Part shown: positions 8,948 through 21,558 of the stretch, piece by piece
How the letters are laid out: every line of letters begins with the position of its first letter
Numbering within the stretch: the stretch's first letter is position 1
NCBI GenBank assembly: GCA_963555705.1
Contig: OY743182.1
Coordinates: forward strand, 55,565,092-55,629,091
DNA from: Ligustrum vulgare
Lineage: Eukaryota; Streptophyta; Magnoliopsida; Lamiales; Oleaceae
Direction of reading: 5' to 3'
DNA: 64,000 nucleotides
The notes under the pieces: model-generated
The model's database searches: none
The model's input: the letters and a program-made list of their open reading frames with translations, nothing else
Told to the model about the DNA's origin: nothing
Made by a program: the position numbers and the translations under genes

Positions 8948-9356
8948 ACTCTGAATTCAGGTTTTTCTATCCAGTTTGATTTTTATGTCTATCATCGAGT
9001 CCCATAAAAATCATTCATATCTTGTTGTTGAGTCTTTTTTTTCTTGATTTTCTTGTTCTTCGTGCCAGTAAATGTTTTCTTTGTTTGATCCATAAAAATG
9101 CAAAAAAATTCAAAAGTGTTTGTTTTGCTTAATTCTTATCCGAATTAAGTTCCGTTTGTTTTGTTGTGTTCGTTGTCGAATTTTCGGATTTATAAAAACA
9201 AAAAAAAATTATTTTTTTATTATTTTATTTAATCCGAAAAGTCATCCTAAAATTCAAAAAAAAAAAAAAAGAGTCCATTCAAGAACCACTTTCTTAAATT
9301 TCTTGATCCTTTGTTTTCATTATTTTTTTTCTGTGTCCTTCCACATAAATTTTACA
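8948..9356 (+). other. Untranslated leader of unit 1
   Basis: 409 bases, T-rich, with long A runs (about 9198-9210 and 9257-9270) whose length changes between units and causes most unit-length variation. Open frames through it depend on TTG starts and shift with the A-run length, so I treat it as non-coding and start the ORF at the ATG at 9357. Confidence 0.6.
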
Positions 9357-10337
9357 ATGTCCAATTCCCATGAAAACGCCAAAGATCGTATGTGGAGATT
9401 TTTGAATGAAGCTTTGGTTAGGTTGGATAAATTAGATGAAAGGGAAAGGAAATTGAAAAAGGAGCGATCTCAATTGGATTCTAGATCTAGGAGGGAATAT
9501 AGGCGTGATCCTAAACCTAGGGATGGAATCGGGGTTAAGAGAGGAGCCGACATTGATCCAAAAGTAATTTTGAAAATTCAAAAGGAAATTTATGAGGAAA
9601 GATTGAGGTGTGAACGGGAGGCAGAAAGAAAATATTTGGCTAAATTGCGAAAAAAGGAGGAGAAACGAAAGGCGATAATTAGATGGTTAGAAGAGAGTGA
9701 AAATCAGGTTGAGCCTCGGGATGTGAAAGTTGAAAAGAAGGAGGGAGGCTTAAGGCATGAATTAGTTGAAGAGACCCCGAACTTTGTGGTAGGAGTTGAA
9801 AATGTGGAGTTAGGTGAACAAACTCCAAAATTTGATGAGGAATTAGAAGTTGGGGTAGAAATTCAAATTTTGAGCTTTGAATTGGTAGATCCACATTTGA
9901 ATACCGTTGGGGGAGTGCATGAAATTAGTGATAAAAATCTGGGGGTAGAAGATGTGGTCGAATTTGAAAGTAAAAATTTTGAAAATGTTGTTGAAAATGC
10001 AAAGGAAGAACGAGGTGAAGAGAAGGGCCTCGTGGTTCTTAAAAATGAAGTGGAGATGGTGGTTTATCATGAATACAAGGATCCATACCTTGTACCTCAA
10101 GAAGCTAACATGTCCCTCCCCATTCTATTTAATTCTTTCTTGCAGATTTCTTACATTTGGGAGCTTGAGTCACACCAATCATGGCAATTCAAGCTCGAGC
10201 TTCAATCCATTCATGTAACCCAAGTTGCAAAATACTATTGGTCATCCCACTGGCATGGAAGCAATAATTTTCCGTTTGATCCAGGGGGAGCAGTTGCATT
10301 CATGAACAAAGCTATGATTCGGGACGAATCATCCTAA
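9357..10337 (+). CDS. Uncharacterised 326-aa ORF of the array element, unit 1
   Basis: Start ATG (ACAATGTCC) gives MSNSHENAKD; this start is kept in all 20 units while upstream frame length is not. Residues 1-120 are very rich in Lys, Arg and Glu and predicted by eye to be helical/coiled-coil (heptad-like 10-40 and 70-115). Residues 121-240 are acidic (VEN, EELE, EEK runs). Residues 241-326 are aromatic-rich with PYLVPQEANM, WSSHWHGSNN and FPFDPGG. No zinc knuckle, protease or polymerase motif. It occupies the gag position (after leader, before polypurine tract), so a Gag-like structural or RNA-binding role is possible but unproven. Unit-specific residues: Leu40, Gln117, Val123 (elsewhere Ser, His, Met). 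Unit 8105-10349. Confidence 0.7.
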   Translation: MSNSHENAKDRMWRFLNEALVRLDKLDERERKLKKERSQLDSRSRREYRRDPKPRDGIGVKRGADIDPKVILKIQKEIYEERLRCEREAERKYLAKLRKKEEKRKAIIRWLEESENQVEPRDVKVEKKEGGLRHELVEETPNFVVGVENVELGEQTPKFDEELEVGVEIQILSFELVDPHLNTVGGVHEISDKNLGVEDVVEFESKNFENVVENAKEERGEEKGLVVLKNEVEMVVYHEYKDPYLVPQEANMSLPILFNSFLQISYIWELESHQSWQFKLELQSIHVTQVAKYYWSSHWHGSNNFPFDPGGAVAFMNKAMIRDESS

Positions 10338-10349
10338 AGAAGGAGGGTA
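10338..10349 (+). other. Polypurine tract of unit 1
   Basis: AGAAGGAGGGTA lies between the ORF stop and the next LTR. In every unit the tract begins right after the TAA, leaving no 3' untranslated spacer. Confidence 0.85.
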
Positions 10350-11600
10350 TGATGTGATCCAGGACCCTCGACAATCGGAGTCATAGCAGGCTTGACGGGA
10401 AAATTTAAATATTCAAGCCAAAACAAGAATTCAGCAGGTTCGACGAGCTTTGAAGATCAAATCGGGTCGAAAATAACCGAAAATCACGGCCATGGATGGG
10501 TTGGTCACGACCGTAACTTTTGAAGATCACGGCCGTAAATGAAGGATCACGGCCGTAACATGCTCTCTGTCTAATTCATAAACCGGATAAAGGGATTTAC
10601 GGCCGTAACAAAAATATTCACGACCGTAACATATTTCAGTTACACAATTTACGGCCGTAAATGAAGACACTCACGGCCGTAAGACAGCTCCTGTACATGC
10701 GCCGCTGATGGAGTTTAAATATTTTTCATTATTTTATTTCCTTATCAGTTTTAGCTATTTTAGGTTAGTTAGAATTCTATTTTGAGTAAATTAGCGATTA
10801 GGGTTTTATTTTGCTTATTTATACGCCTTTTTGATTCATTGTAAATTAAGACTTTGATGATTAAATAAAACAGAGATTGAATGTTTTTCAATTGTTTAAT
10901 GTGTGGATTCACATTACAAACCCAAACTTATCAAGATTGATTATCTTGTGGCGTTAATCCCGAATTTATCAAATATTCGCGAGAATATTTGTGGCGTTCA
11001 AATCAGAGACTTATCAAGGAGATTGGGCAAATCCTTGTGGTGTTTCGAAAGTCGTGGTTCTTTATTCCGCATCGTCGAGTCATCGCGTCGTGAATATCGG
11101 GTCATGATTCATCCGTCCAACCACAACCTGAGTTCGGAACTTTCCGGCGTTTCTTCCGCACTTCGAACCTCGTCATTTGGTATCAGAGCTGGACTCTGAA
11201 TTCAGGTTTTTCTATCCAGTTTGATTTTTATGTCTATCATCGAGTCCCATAAAAATCATTCATATCTTGTTGTTGAGTCTTTCTTTTCTTGATTTTCTTG
11301 TTCTTCGTGCCAGTAAATGTTTTCTTTGTTTGATCCATAAAAATGCAAAAAAATTCAAAAGTGTTTGTTTTGCTTAATTCTTATCCGAATTAAGTTCCGT
11401 TTGTTTTGTTGTGTTCGTTGTCGAATTTTCGGATTTATAAAAAAAAAAAAAAATTATTTTTTTATTATTTTATTTAATCCGAAAATTCATCCTAAAATTC
11501 AAAAAAAAAAAAAAGAGTCCATTCAAGAACCACTTTCTTAAATTTCTTGATCCTTTGTTTTCATTATTTTTTTTCTGTGTCCTTCCACATAAATTTTACA

Positions 11601-12581
11601 ATGTCCAATTCCCATGAAAACGCCAAAGATCGTATGTGGAGATTTTTGAATGAAGCTTTGGTTAGGTTGGATAAATTAGATGAAAGGGAAAGGAAATTGA
11701 AAAAGGAGCGATCTCAATCGGATTCTAGATCTAGGAGGGAATATAGGCGTGATCCTAAACCTAGGGATGGAATCGGGGTTAAGAGAGGAGCCGACATTGA
11801 TCCAAAAGTAATTTTGAAAATTCAAAAGGAAATTTATGAGGAAAGATTGAGGTGTGAACGGGAGGCAGAAAGAAAATATTTGGCTAAATTGCGAAAAAAG
11901 GAGGAGAAACGAAAGGCGATAATTAGATGGTTAGAAGAGAGTGAAAATCATGTTGAGCCTCGGGATATGAAAGTTGAAAAGAAGGAGGGAGGCTTAAGGC
12001 ATGAATTAGTTGAAGAGACCCCGAACTTTGTGGTAGGAGTTTAAAATGTCGAGTTAGGTGAACAAACTCCAAAATTTGATGAGGAATTAGAAGTTGGGGT
12101 AGAAATTCAAATTTTGAGCTTTGAATTGGTAGATCCACATTTGAATACCGTTGGGGGAGTGCATGAAATTAGTGATAAAAATCTGGGGGTAGAAGATGTG
12201 GTCGAATTTGAAAGTAAAAATTTTGAAAATGTTGTTGAAAATGCAAAGGAAGAACGAGGTGAAGAGAAGGGCCTCGTGGTTCTTAAAAATGAAGTGGAGA
12301 TGGTGGTTTATCATGAATACAAGGATCCATACCTTGTACCTCAAGAAGCTAACATGTCCCTCCCCATTCTATTTAATTCTTTCTTGCAGATTTCTTACAT
12401 TTGGGAGCTTGAGTCACACCAATCATGGCAATTCAAGATCGAGCTTCAATCCATTCATGTAACCCAAGTTGCAAAATACTATTGGTCATCCCACTGGCAT
12501 GGAAGCAATAATTTTCCGTTTGATCCAGGGGGAGCAGTTGCATTCATGAACAAAGCTATGATTCGGGACGAATCATCCTAA
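11601..12581 (+). pseudogene. Array ORF, unit 2: nonsense mutation
   Basis: Codon 148 GAA has become TAA (12042-12044), leaving a 147-residue N-terminal charged region. The downstream part is otherwise intact to 12581. Ile for Leu at 280 is shared with unit 4. Unit 10350-12593. Confidence 0.85.
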
Positions 12582-13845
12582 AGAAGGAGGGTATGATGTG
12601 ATCCAGGACCCTCGACAATCGGAGTCATAGCAGGCTTGACGGGAAAATTTAAATATTCAAGCCAAAACAAGAATTCAGCAGGTTCGACGAGCTTTGAAGA
12701 TCAAATCGGGTCGAAAATAACCGAAAATCACGGCCATGGATGGGTTGGTCACGACCGTAACTTTTGAAGATCACGGCCGTAAATGAAGGATCACGGCCGT
12801 AACATGCTCTCTGTCTAATTCATAAACCGGATAAAGGGATTTACGGCCGTAACAAAAATATTCACGGCCGTAACATATTTCAGTTACACAATTTACGGCC
12901 GTAAATGAAGACACTCACGGCCGTAAGACAGCTCCTGTACATGCGCCGCTGATGGAGTTTAAATATTTTTCATTATTTTATTTCCTTATCAGTTTTAGCT
13001 ATTTTAGGTTAGTTAGAATTCTATTTTGAGTAAATTAGCGATTAGGGTTTTATTTTGCTTATTTATACGCCTTTTTGATTCATTGTAAATTAAGACTTTG
13101 ATGATTAAATAAAACAGAGATTGAATGTTTTTCAATTGTTTAATGTGTGGATTCACATTACAAACTCAAACTTATCAAGATTGATTATCTTGTGGCGTTA
13201 ATCCCGAATTTATCAAATATTCGCGAGAATATTTGTGGCGTTCAAATCAGAGACTTATCAAGGAGATTGGGCAAATCCTTGTGGTGTTTCGAAAGTCGTG
13301 GTTCTTTATTCCGCATCGTCGAGTCATCGCGTCGTGAATATCGGGTCATGATTCATCCGTCCAACCACAACCTGAGTTCGGAACTTTCCGGCGTTTCTTC
13401 CGCACTTCGAACCTCGTCATTTGGTATCAGAGCTGGACTCTGAATTCAGGTTTTTCTATCCAGTTTGATTTTTATGTCTATCATCGAGTCCCATAAAAAT
13501 CATTCATATCTTGTTGTTGAGTCTTTCTTTTCTTGATTTTCTTGTTCTTCGTGCCAGTAAATGTTTTCTTTGTTTGATCCATAAAAATGCAAAAAAATTC
13601 AAAAGTGTTTGTTTTGCTTAATTCTTATCCGAATTAAGTTCCGTTTGTTTTGTTGTGTTCGTTGTCGAATTTTCGAATTTATAAAAAAAAAAAAAAATTA
13701 TTTTTTTATTATTTTATTTAATCCGAAAATTCATCCTAAAATTCAAAAAAAAAAAAAAAGAGTCCATTCAAGAACCACTTTCTTAAATTTCTTGATCCTT
13801 TGTTTTCATTATTTTTTTTCTGTGTCCTTCCACATAAATTTTACA

Positions 13846-14826
13846 ATGTCCAATTCTCATGAAAACGCCAAAGATCGTATGTGGAGATTTTTGAATGAAG
13901 CTTTGGTTAGGTTGGATAAATTAGATGAAAGGGAAAGGAAATTGAAAAAGGAGCAATCTCAATCGGATTCTAGATCTAGGAGGGAATATAGGCGTGATCC
14001 TAAACCTAGGGATGGAATCGGGGTTAAGAGAGGAGCCGACATTGATCCAAAAGTAATTTTGAAAATTCAAAAGGAAATTTATGAGGAAAGATTGAGGTGT
14101 GAACGGGAGGCAGAAAGAAAATATTTGGCTAAATTGCGAAAAAAGGAGGAGAAACGAAAGGCGATAATTAGATGGTTAGAAGAGAGTGAAAATCATGTTG
14201 AGCCTCGGGATATGAAAGTTGAAAAGAAGGAGGGAGGCTTAAGGCATGAATTAGTTGAAGAGACCCCGAACTTTGTGGTAGGAGTTGAAAATGTCGAGTT
14301 AGGTGAACAAACTCCAAAATTTGATGAGGAATTAGAAGTTGGGGTAGAAATTCAAATTTTGAGCTTTGAATTGGTAGATCCACATTTGAATACCGTTGGG
14401 GGAGTGCATGAAATTAGTGATAAAAATCTGGGGGTAGAAGATGTGGTCGAATTTGAAAGTAAAAATTTTGAAAATGTTGTTGAAAATGCAAAGGAAGAAC
14501 GAGGTGAAGAGAAGGGCCTCGTGGTTCTTAAAAATGAAGTGGAGATGGTGGTTTATCATGAATACAAGGATCCATACCTTGTACCTCAAGAAGCTAACAT
14601 GTCCCTCCCCATTCTATTTAATTCTTTCTTGCAGATTTCTTACATTTGGGAGCTTGAGTCACACCAATCATGGCAATTCAAGCTCGAGCTTCAATCCATT
14701 CATGTAACCCAAGTTGCAAAATACTATTGGTCATCCCACTGGCATGGAAGCAATAATTTTCCGTTTGATCCAGGGGGAGCAGTTGCATTCATGAACAAAG
14801 CTATGATTCGGGACGAATCATCCTAA
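13846..14826 (+). CDS. Array ORF, unit 3
   Basis: Intact 326 codons. Gln for Arg at 37 (also in unit 17). The leader reads CGAATTT before the A run and the ORF has a silent TCT (AATTCTCATG), both shared with unit 7. Unit 12594-14838. Confidence 0.7.
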   Translation: MSNSHENAKDRMWRFLNEALVRLDKLDERERKLKKEQSQSDSRSRREYRRDPKPRDGIGVKRGADIDPKVILKIQKEIYEERLRCEREAERKYLAKLRKKEEKRKAIIRWLEESENHVEPRDMKVEKKEGGLRHELVEETPNFVVGVENVELGEQTPKFDEELEVGVEIQILSFELVDPHLNTVGGVHEISDKNLGVEDVVEFESKNFENVVENAKEERGEEKGLVVLKNEVEMVVYHEYKDPYLVPQEANMSLPILFNSFLQISYIWELESHQSWQFKLELQSIHVTQVAKYYWSSHWHGSNNFPFDPGGAVAFMNKAMIRDESS

Positions 14827-16091
14827 AGAAGGAGGGTATGATGTGATCCAGGACCCTCGACAATCGGAGTCATAGCAGGCTTGACGGGAAAATTTAAATA
14901 TTCAAGCCAAAACAAGAATTCAGCAGGTTCGACGAGCTTTGAAGATCAAATCGGGTCGAAAATAACCGAAAATCACGGCCATGGATGGGTTGGTCACGAC
15001 CGTAACTTTTGAAGATCACGGCCGTAAATGAAGGATCACGGCCGTAACATGCTCTCTGTCTAATTCATAAACCGGATAAAGGGATTTACGGCCGTAACAA
15101 AAATATTCACGGCCGTAACATATTTCAGTTACACAATTTACGGCCGTAAATGAAGACACTCACGGCCGTAAGACAGCTCCTGTACATGCGCCGCTGATGG
15201 AGTTTAAATATTTTTCATTATTTTATTTCCTTATCAGTTTTAGCTATTTTAGGTTAGTTAGAATTCTATTTTGAGTAAATTAGCGATTAGGGTTTTATTT
15301 TGCTTATTTATACGCCTTTTTGATTCATTGTAAATTAAGACTTTGATGATTAAATAAAACAGAGATTGAATGTTTTTCAATTGTTTAATGTGTGGATTCA
15401 CATTACAAACCCAAACTTATCAAGATTGATTATCTTGTGGCGTTAATCCCGAATTTATCAAATATTCGCGAGAATATTTGTGGCGTTCAAATCAGAGACT
15501 TATCAAGGAGATTGGGCAAATCCTTGTGGTGTTTCGAAAGTCGTGGTTCTTTATTCCGCATCGTCGAGTCATCGCGTCGTGAATATCGGGTCATGATTCA
15601 TCCGTCCAACCACAACCTGAGTTCGGAACTTTCCGGCGTTTCTTCCGCACTTCGAACCTCGTCATTTGGTATCAGAGCTGGACTCTGAATTCAGGTTTTT
15701 CTATCCAGTTTGATTTTTATGTCTATCATCGAGTCCCATAAAAATCATTCATATCTTGTTGTTGAGTCTTTCTTTTCTTGATTTTCTTGTTCTTCGTGCC
15801 AGTAAATGTTTTCTTTGTTTGATCCATAAAAATGCAAAAAAATTCAAAAGTGTTTGTTTTGCTTAATTCTTATCCGAATTAAGTTCCGTTTGTTTTGTTG
15901 TGTTCGTTGTCGAATTTTCGGATTTATAAAAAAAAAAAAAAAAATTATTTTTTTATTATTTTATTTAATCCGAAAATTCATCCTAAAATTCAAAAAAAAA
16001 AAAAAGAGTCCATTCAAGAACCACTTTCTTAAATTTCTTGATCCTTTGTTTTCATTATTTTTTTTCTGTGTCCTTCCACATAAATTTTACA

Positions 16092-17072
16092 ATGTCCAAT
16101 TCCCATGAAAACGCCAAAGATCGTATGTGGAGATTTTTGAATGAAGCTTTGGTTAGGTTGGATAAATTAGATGAAAGGGAAAGGAAATTGAAAAAGGAGC
16201 GATCTCAATCGGATTCTAGATCTAGGAGGGAATATAGGCGTGATCCTAAACCTAGGGATGGAATCGGGGTTAAGAGAGGAGCCGACATTGATCCAAAAGT
16301 AATTTTGAAAATTCAAAAGGAAATTTATGAGGAAAGATTGAGGTGTGAACGGGAGGCAGAAAGAAAATATTTGGCTAAATTGCGAAAAAAGGAGGAGAAA
16401 CGAAAGGCGATAATTAGATGGTTAGAAGAGAGTGAAAATCATGTTGAGCCTCGGGATATGAAAGTTGAAAAGAAGGAGGGAGGCTTAAGGCATGAATTAG
16501 TTGAAGAGACCCCGAACTTTGTGGTAGGAGTTGAAAATGTGGAGTTAGGTGAACAAACTCCAAAATTTGATGAGGAATTAGAAGTTGGGGTAGAAATTCA
16601 AATTTTGAGCTTTGAATTGGTAGATCCACATTTGAATACCGTTGGGGGAGTGCATGAAATTAGTGATAAAAATCTGGGGGTAGAAGATGTGGTCGAATTT
16701 GAAAGTAAAAATTTTGAAAATGTTGTTGAAAATGCAAAGGAAGAACGAGGTGAAGAGAAGGGCCTCGTGGTTCTTAAAAATGAAGTGGAGATGGTGGTTT
16801 ATCATGAATACAAGGATCCATACCTTGTACCTCAAGAAGCTAACATGTCCCTCCCCATTCTATTTAATTCTTTCTTGCAGATTTCTTACATTTGGGAGCT
16901 TGAGTCACACCAATCATGGCAATTCAAGATCGAGCTTCAATCCATTCATGTAACCCAAGTTGCAAAATACTATTGGTCATCCCACTGGCATGGAAGCAAT
17001 AATTTTCCGTTTGATCCAGGGGGAGCAGTTGCATTCATGAACAGAGCTATGATTCGGGACGAATCATCCTAA
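16092..17072 (+). CDS. Array ORF, unit 4
   Basis: Intact. Ile280 as in unit 2, and a private Arg for Lys at 318. Unit 14839-17084. Confidence 0.7.
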   Translation: MSNSHENAKDRMWRFLNEALVRLDKLDERERKLKKERSQSDSRSRREYRRDPKPRDGIGVKRGADIDPKVILKIQKEIYEERLRCEREAERKYLAKLRKKEEKRKAIIRWLEESENHVEPRDMKVEKKEGGLRHELVEETPNFVVGVENVELGEQTPKFDEELEVGVEIQILSFELVDPHLNTVGGVHEISDKNLGVEDVVEFESKNFENVVENAKEERGEEKGLVVLKNEVEMVVYHEYKDPYLVPQEANMSLPILFNSFLQISYIWELESHQSWQFKIELQSIHVTQVAKYYWSSHWHGSNNFPFDPGGAVAFMNRAMIRDESS

Positions 17073-18334
17073 AGAAGGAGGGTATGATGTGATCCAGGAC
17101 CCTCGACAATCGGAGTCATAGCAGGCTTGACGGGAAAATTTAAATATTCAAGCCAAAACAAGAATTCAGCAGGTTCGACGAGCTTTGAAGATCAAATCGG
17201 GTCGAAAATAACCGAAAATCACGGCCATGGATGGGTTGGTCACGACCGTAACTTTTGAAGATCACGGCCGTAAATGAAGGATCACGGCCGTAACATGCTC
17301 TCTGTCTAATTCATAAACCGGATAAAGGGATTTACGGCCGTAACAAAAATATTCACGGCCGTAACATATTTCAGTTACACAATTTACGGCCGTAAATGAA
17401 GACACTCACGGCCGTAAGACAGCTCCTGTACATGCGCCGCTGATGGAGTTTAAATATTTTTCATTATTTTATTTCCTTATCAGTTTTAGCTATTTTAGGT
17501 TAGTTAGAATTCTATTTTGAGTAAATTAGCGATTAGGGTTTTATTTTGCTTATTTATACGCCTTTTTGATTCATTGTAAATTAAGACTTTGATGATTAAA
17601 TAAAACAGAGATTGAATGTTTTTCAATTGTTTAATGTGTGGATTCACATTACAAACCCAAACTTATCAAGATTGATTATCTTGTGGCGTTAATCCCGAAT
17701 TTATCAAATATTCGCGAGAATATTTGTGGCGTTCAAATCAGAGACTTATCAAGGAGATTGGGCAAATCCTTGTGGTGTTTCGAAAGTCGTGGTTCTTTAT
17801 TCCGCATCGTCGAGTCATCGCGTCGTGAATATCGGGTCATGATTCATCCGTCCAACCACAACCTGAGTTCGGAACTTTCCGGCGTTTCTTCCGCACTTCG
17901 AACCTCGTCATTTGGTATCAGAGCTGGACTCTGAATTCAGGTTTTTCTATCCAGTTTGATTTTTATGTCTATCATCGAGTCCCATAAAAATCATTCATAT
18001 CTTGTTGTTGAGTCTTTCTTTTCTTGATTTTCTTGTTCTTCGTGCCAGTAAATGTTTTCTTTGTTTGATCCATAAAAATGCAAAAAAATTCAAAAGTGTT
18101 TGTTTTGCTTAATTCTTATCCGAATTAAGTTCCGTTTGTTTTGTTGTGTTCGTTGTCGAATTTTCGAATTTATAAAAAAAAAAAATTATTTTTTTATTAT
18201 TTTATTTAATCCGAAAATTCATCCTAAAATTCAAAAAAAAAAAAAAAAGAGTCCATTCAAGAACCACTTTCTTAAATTTCTTGATCCTTTGTTTTCATTA
18301 TTTTTTTTCTGTGTCCTTCCACATAAATTTTACA

Positions 18335-19315
18335 ATGTCCAATTCCCATGAAAACGCCAAAGATCGTATGTGGAGATTTTTGAATGAAGCTTTGGTTAGG
18401 TTGGATAAATTAGATGAAAGGGAAAGGAAATTGAAAAAGGAGCGATCTCAATCGGATTCTAGATCTAGGAGGGAATATAGGCGTGATCCTAAACCTAGGG
18501 ATGGAATCGGGGTTAAGAGAGGAGCCGACATTGATCCAAAAGTAATTTTGAAAATTCAAAAGGAAATTTATGAGGAAAGATTGAGGTGTGAACGGGAGGC
18601 AGAAAGAAAATATTTGGCTAAATTGCGAAAAAAGGAGGAGAAACGAAAGGCGATAATTAGATGGTTAGAAGAGAGTGAAAATCATGTTGAGCCTCGGGAT
18701 ATGAAAGTTGAAAAGAAGGAGGGAGGCTTAAGGCATGAATTAGTTGAAGAGACCCCGAACTTTGTGGTAGGAGTTGAAAATGTCGAGTTAGGTGAACAAA
18801 CTCCAAAATTTGATGAGGAATTAGAAGTTGGGGTAGAAATTCAAATTTTGAGCTTTGAATTGGTAGATCCACATTTGAATACCGTTGGGGGAGTGCATGA
18901 AATTAGTGATAAAAATCTGGGGGTAGAAGATGTGGTCGAATTTGAAAGTAAAAATTTTGAAAATGTTGTTGAAAATGCAAAGGAAGAACGAGGTGAAGAG
19001 AAGGGCCTCGTGGTTCTTAAAAATGAAGTGGAGATGGTGGTTTATCATGAATACAAGGATCCATACCTTGTACCTCAAGAAGCTAACATGTCCCTCCCCA
19101 TTCTATTTAATTCTTTCTTGCAGATTTCTTACATTTGGGAGCTTGAGTCACACCAATCATGGCAATTCAAGCTCGAGCTTCAATCCATTCATGTAACCCA
19201 AGTTGCAAAATACTATTGGTCATCCCACTGGCATGGAAGCAATAATTTTCCGTTTGATCCAGGGGGAGCAGTTGCATTCATGAACAAAGCTATGATTCGG
19301 GACGAATCATCCTAA
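18335..19315 (+). CDS. Array ORF, unit 5 (consensus protein)
   Basis: Encodes the majority protein (Ser40, His117, Met123, Leu280, Leu282), identical by eye to units 7, 8, 14 and 16. Last unit on the left side whose LTR has the GTCGAAAATA state. Unit 17085-19327. Confidence 0.7.
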   Translation: MSNSHENAKDRMWRFLNEALVRLDKLDERERKLKKERSQSDSRSRREYRRDPKPRDGIGVKRGADIDPKVILKIQKEIYEERLRCEREAERKYLAKLRKKEEKRKAIIRWLEESENHVEPRDMKVEKKEGGLRHELVEETPNFVVGVENVELGEQTPKFDEELEVGVEIQILSFELVDPHLNTVGGVHEISDKNLGVEDVVEFESKNFENVVENAKEERGEEKGLVVLKNEVEMVVYHEYKDPYLVPQEANMSLPILFNSFLQISYIWELESHQSWQFKLELQSIHVTQVAKYYWSSHWHGSNNFPFDPGGAVAFMNKAMIRDESS

Positions 19316-20577
19316 AGAAGGAGGGTATGATGTGATCCAGGACCCTCGACAATCGGAGTCATAGCAGGCTTGACGGGAAAATTTAAATATTCAAGCCAAA
19401 ACAAGAATTCAGCAGGTTCGACGAGCTTTGAAGATCAAATCGGGTCGAGAATAACCGAAAATCACGGCCATGGATGGGTTGGTCACGACCGTAACTTTTG
19501 AAGATCACGGCCGTAAATGAAGGATCACGGCCGTAACATGCTCTCTGTCTAATTCATAAACCGGATAAAGGGATTTACGGCCGTAACAAAAATATTCACG
19601 GCCGTAACATATTTCAGTTACACAATTTACGGCCGTAAATGAAGACACTCACGGCCGTAAGACAGCTCCTGTACATGCGCCGCTGATGGAGTTTAAATAT
19701 TTTTCATTATTTTATTTCCTTATCAGTTTTAGCTATTTTAGGTTAGTTAGAATTCTATTTTGAGTAAATTAGCGATTAGGGTTTTATTTTGCTTATTTAT
19801 ACGCCTTTTTGATTCATTGTAAATTAAGACTTTGATGATTAAATAAAACAGAGATTGAATGTTTTTCAATTGTTTAATGTGTGGATTCACATTACAAACT
19901 CAAACTTATCAAGATTGATTATCTTGTGGCGTTAATCCCGAATTTATCAAATATTCGCGAGAATATTTGTGGCGTTCAAATCAGAGACTTATCAAGGAGA
20001 TTGGGCAAATCCTTGTGGTGTTTCGAAAGTCGTGGTTCTTTATTCCGCATCGTCGAGTCATCGCGTCGTGAATATCGGGTCATGATTCATCCGTCCAACC
20101 ACAACCTGAGTTCGGAACTTTCCGGCGTTTCTTCCGCACTTCGAACCTCGTCATTTGGTATCAGAGCTGGACTCTGAATTCAGGTTTTTCTATCCAGTTT
20201 GATTTTTATGTCTATCATCGAGTCCCATAAAAATCATTCATATCTTGTTGTTGAGTCTTTCTTTTCTTGATTTTCTTGTTCTTCGTGCCAGTAAATGTTT
20301 TCTTTGTTTGATCCATAAAAATGCAAAAAAATTCAAAAGTGTTTGTTTTGCTTAATTCTTATCCGAATTAAGTTCCGTTTGTTTTGTTGTGTTCGTTGTC
20401 GAATTTTCGGATTTATAAAAACAAAAAAAAATTATTTTTTTATTATTTTATTTAATCCGAAAATTCATCCTAAAATTCAAAAAAAAAAAAAAGAGTCCAT
20501 TCAAGAACCACTTTCTTAAATTTCTTGATCCTTTGTTTTCATTATTTTTTTCTGTGTCCTTCCACATAAATTTTACA

Positions 20578-21558
20578 ATGTCCAATTCCCATGAAAACGC
20601 CAAAGATCGTATGTGGAGATTTTTGAATGAAGCTTTGGTTAGGTTGGATAAATTAGATGAAAGGGAAAGGAAATTGAAAAAGGAGCGATCTCAATCGGAT
20701 TCTAGATCTAGGAGGGAATATAGGCGTGATCCTAAACCTAGGGATGGAATCGGGGTTAAGAGAGGAGCCGACATTGATCCAAAAGTAATTTTGAAAATTC
20801 AAAAGGAAATTTATGAGGAAAGATTGAGGTGTGAACGGGAGGCAGAAAGAAAATATTTGGCTAAATTGCGAAAAAAGGAGGAGAAACGAAAGGCGATAAT
20901 TAGATGGTTAGAAGAGAGTGAAAATCATGTTGAGCCTCGGGATATGAAAGTTGAAAAGAAGGAGGGAGGCTTAAGGCATGAATTAGTTGAAGAGACCCCG
21001 AACTTTGTGGTAGGAGTTGAAAATGTCGAGTTAGGTGAACAAACTCCAAAATTTGATGAGGAATTAGAAGTTGGGGTAGAAATTCAAATTTTGAGCTTTG
21101 AATTGGTAGATCCACATTTGAATACCGTTGGGGGAGTGCATGAAATTAGTGATAAAAATCTGGGGGTAGAAGATGTGGTCGAATTTGAAAGTAAAAATTT
21201 TGAAAATGTTGTTGAAAATGCAAAGGAAGAACGAGGTGAAGAGAAGGGCCTCGTGGTTCTTAAAAATGAAGTGGAGATGGTGGTTTATCATGAATACAAG
21301 GATCCATACCTTGTACCTCAAGAAGCTAACATGACCCTCCCCATTCTATTTAATTCTTTCTTGCAGATTTCTTACATTTGGGAGCTTGAGTCACACCAAT
21401 CATGGCAATTCAAGCTCGAGCTTCAATCCATTCATGTAACCCAAGTTGCAAAATACTATTGGTCATCCCACTGGCATGGAAGCAATAATTTTCCGTTTGA
21501 TCCAGGGGGAGCAGTTGCATTCATGAACAAAGCTATGATTCGGGACGAATCATCCTAA
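20578..21558 (+). CDS. Array ORF, unit 6
   Basis: Intact. Private Thr for Ser at 253. First unit of the central block whose LTRs carry GTCGAGAATA. Unit 19328-21570. Confidence 0.7.
   Translation: MSNSHENAKDRMWRFLNEALVRLDKLDERERKLKKERSQSDSRSRREYRRDPKPRDGIGVKRGADIDPKVILKIQKEIYEERLRCEREAERKYLAKLRKKEEKRKAIIRWLEESENHVEPRDMKVEKKEGGLRHELVEETPNFVVGVENVELGEQTPKFDEELEVGVEIQILSFELVDPHLNTVGGVHEISDKNLGVEDVVEFESKNFENVVENAKEERGEEKGLVVLKNEVEMVVYHEYKDPYLVPQEANMTLPILFNSFLQISYIWELESHQSWQFKLELQSIHVTQVAKYYWSSHWHGSNNFPFDPGGAVAFMNKAMIRDESS

Noticed and set aside
8658..8954. 98-aa plus-strand frame repeated in every unit
   Set aside because: It runs across U5 and through the primer-binding site, starts without ATG in good context and encodes the stem-loop region. 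Its conservation is explained by LTR identity.
9679..10100. Antisense 71- and 85-aa frames and the overlapping 88-aa frame repeated in each unit
   Set aside because: They are shadows of the 326-aa ORF on other frames, with no independent start context or conservation.
9120..10337. 405-aa version of the array ORF
   Set aside because: It needs a TTG start and reads through variable A/T runs; other units lose this extension when the run length changes. The ATG at 9357 is constant.
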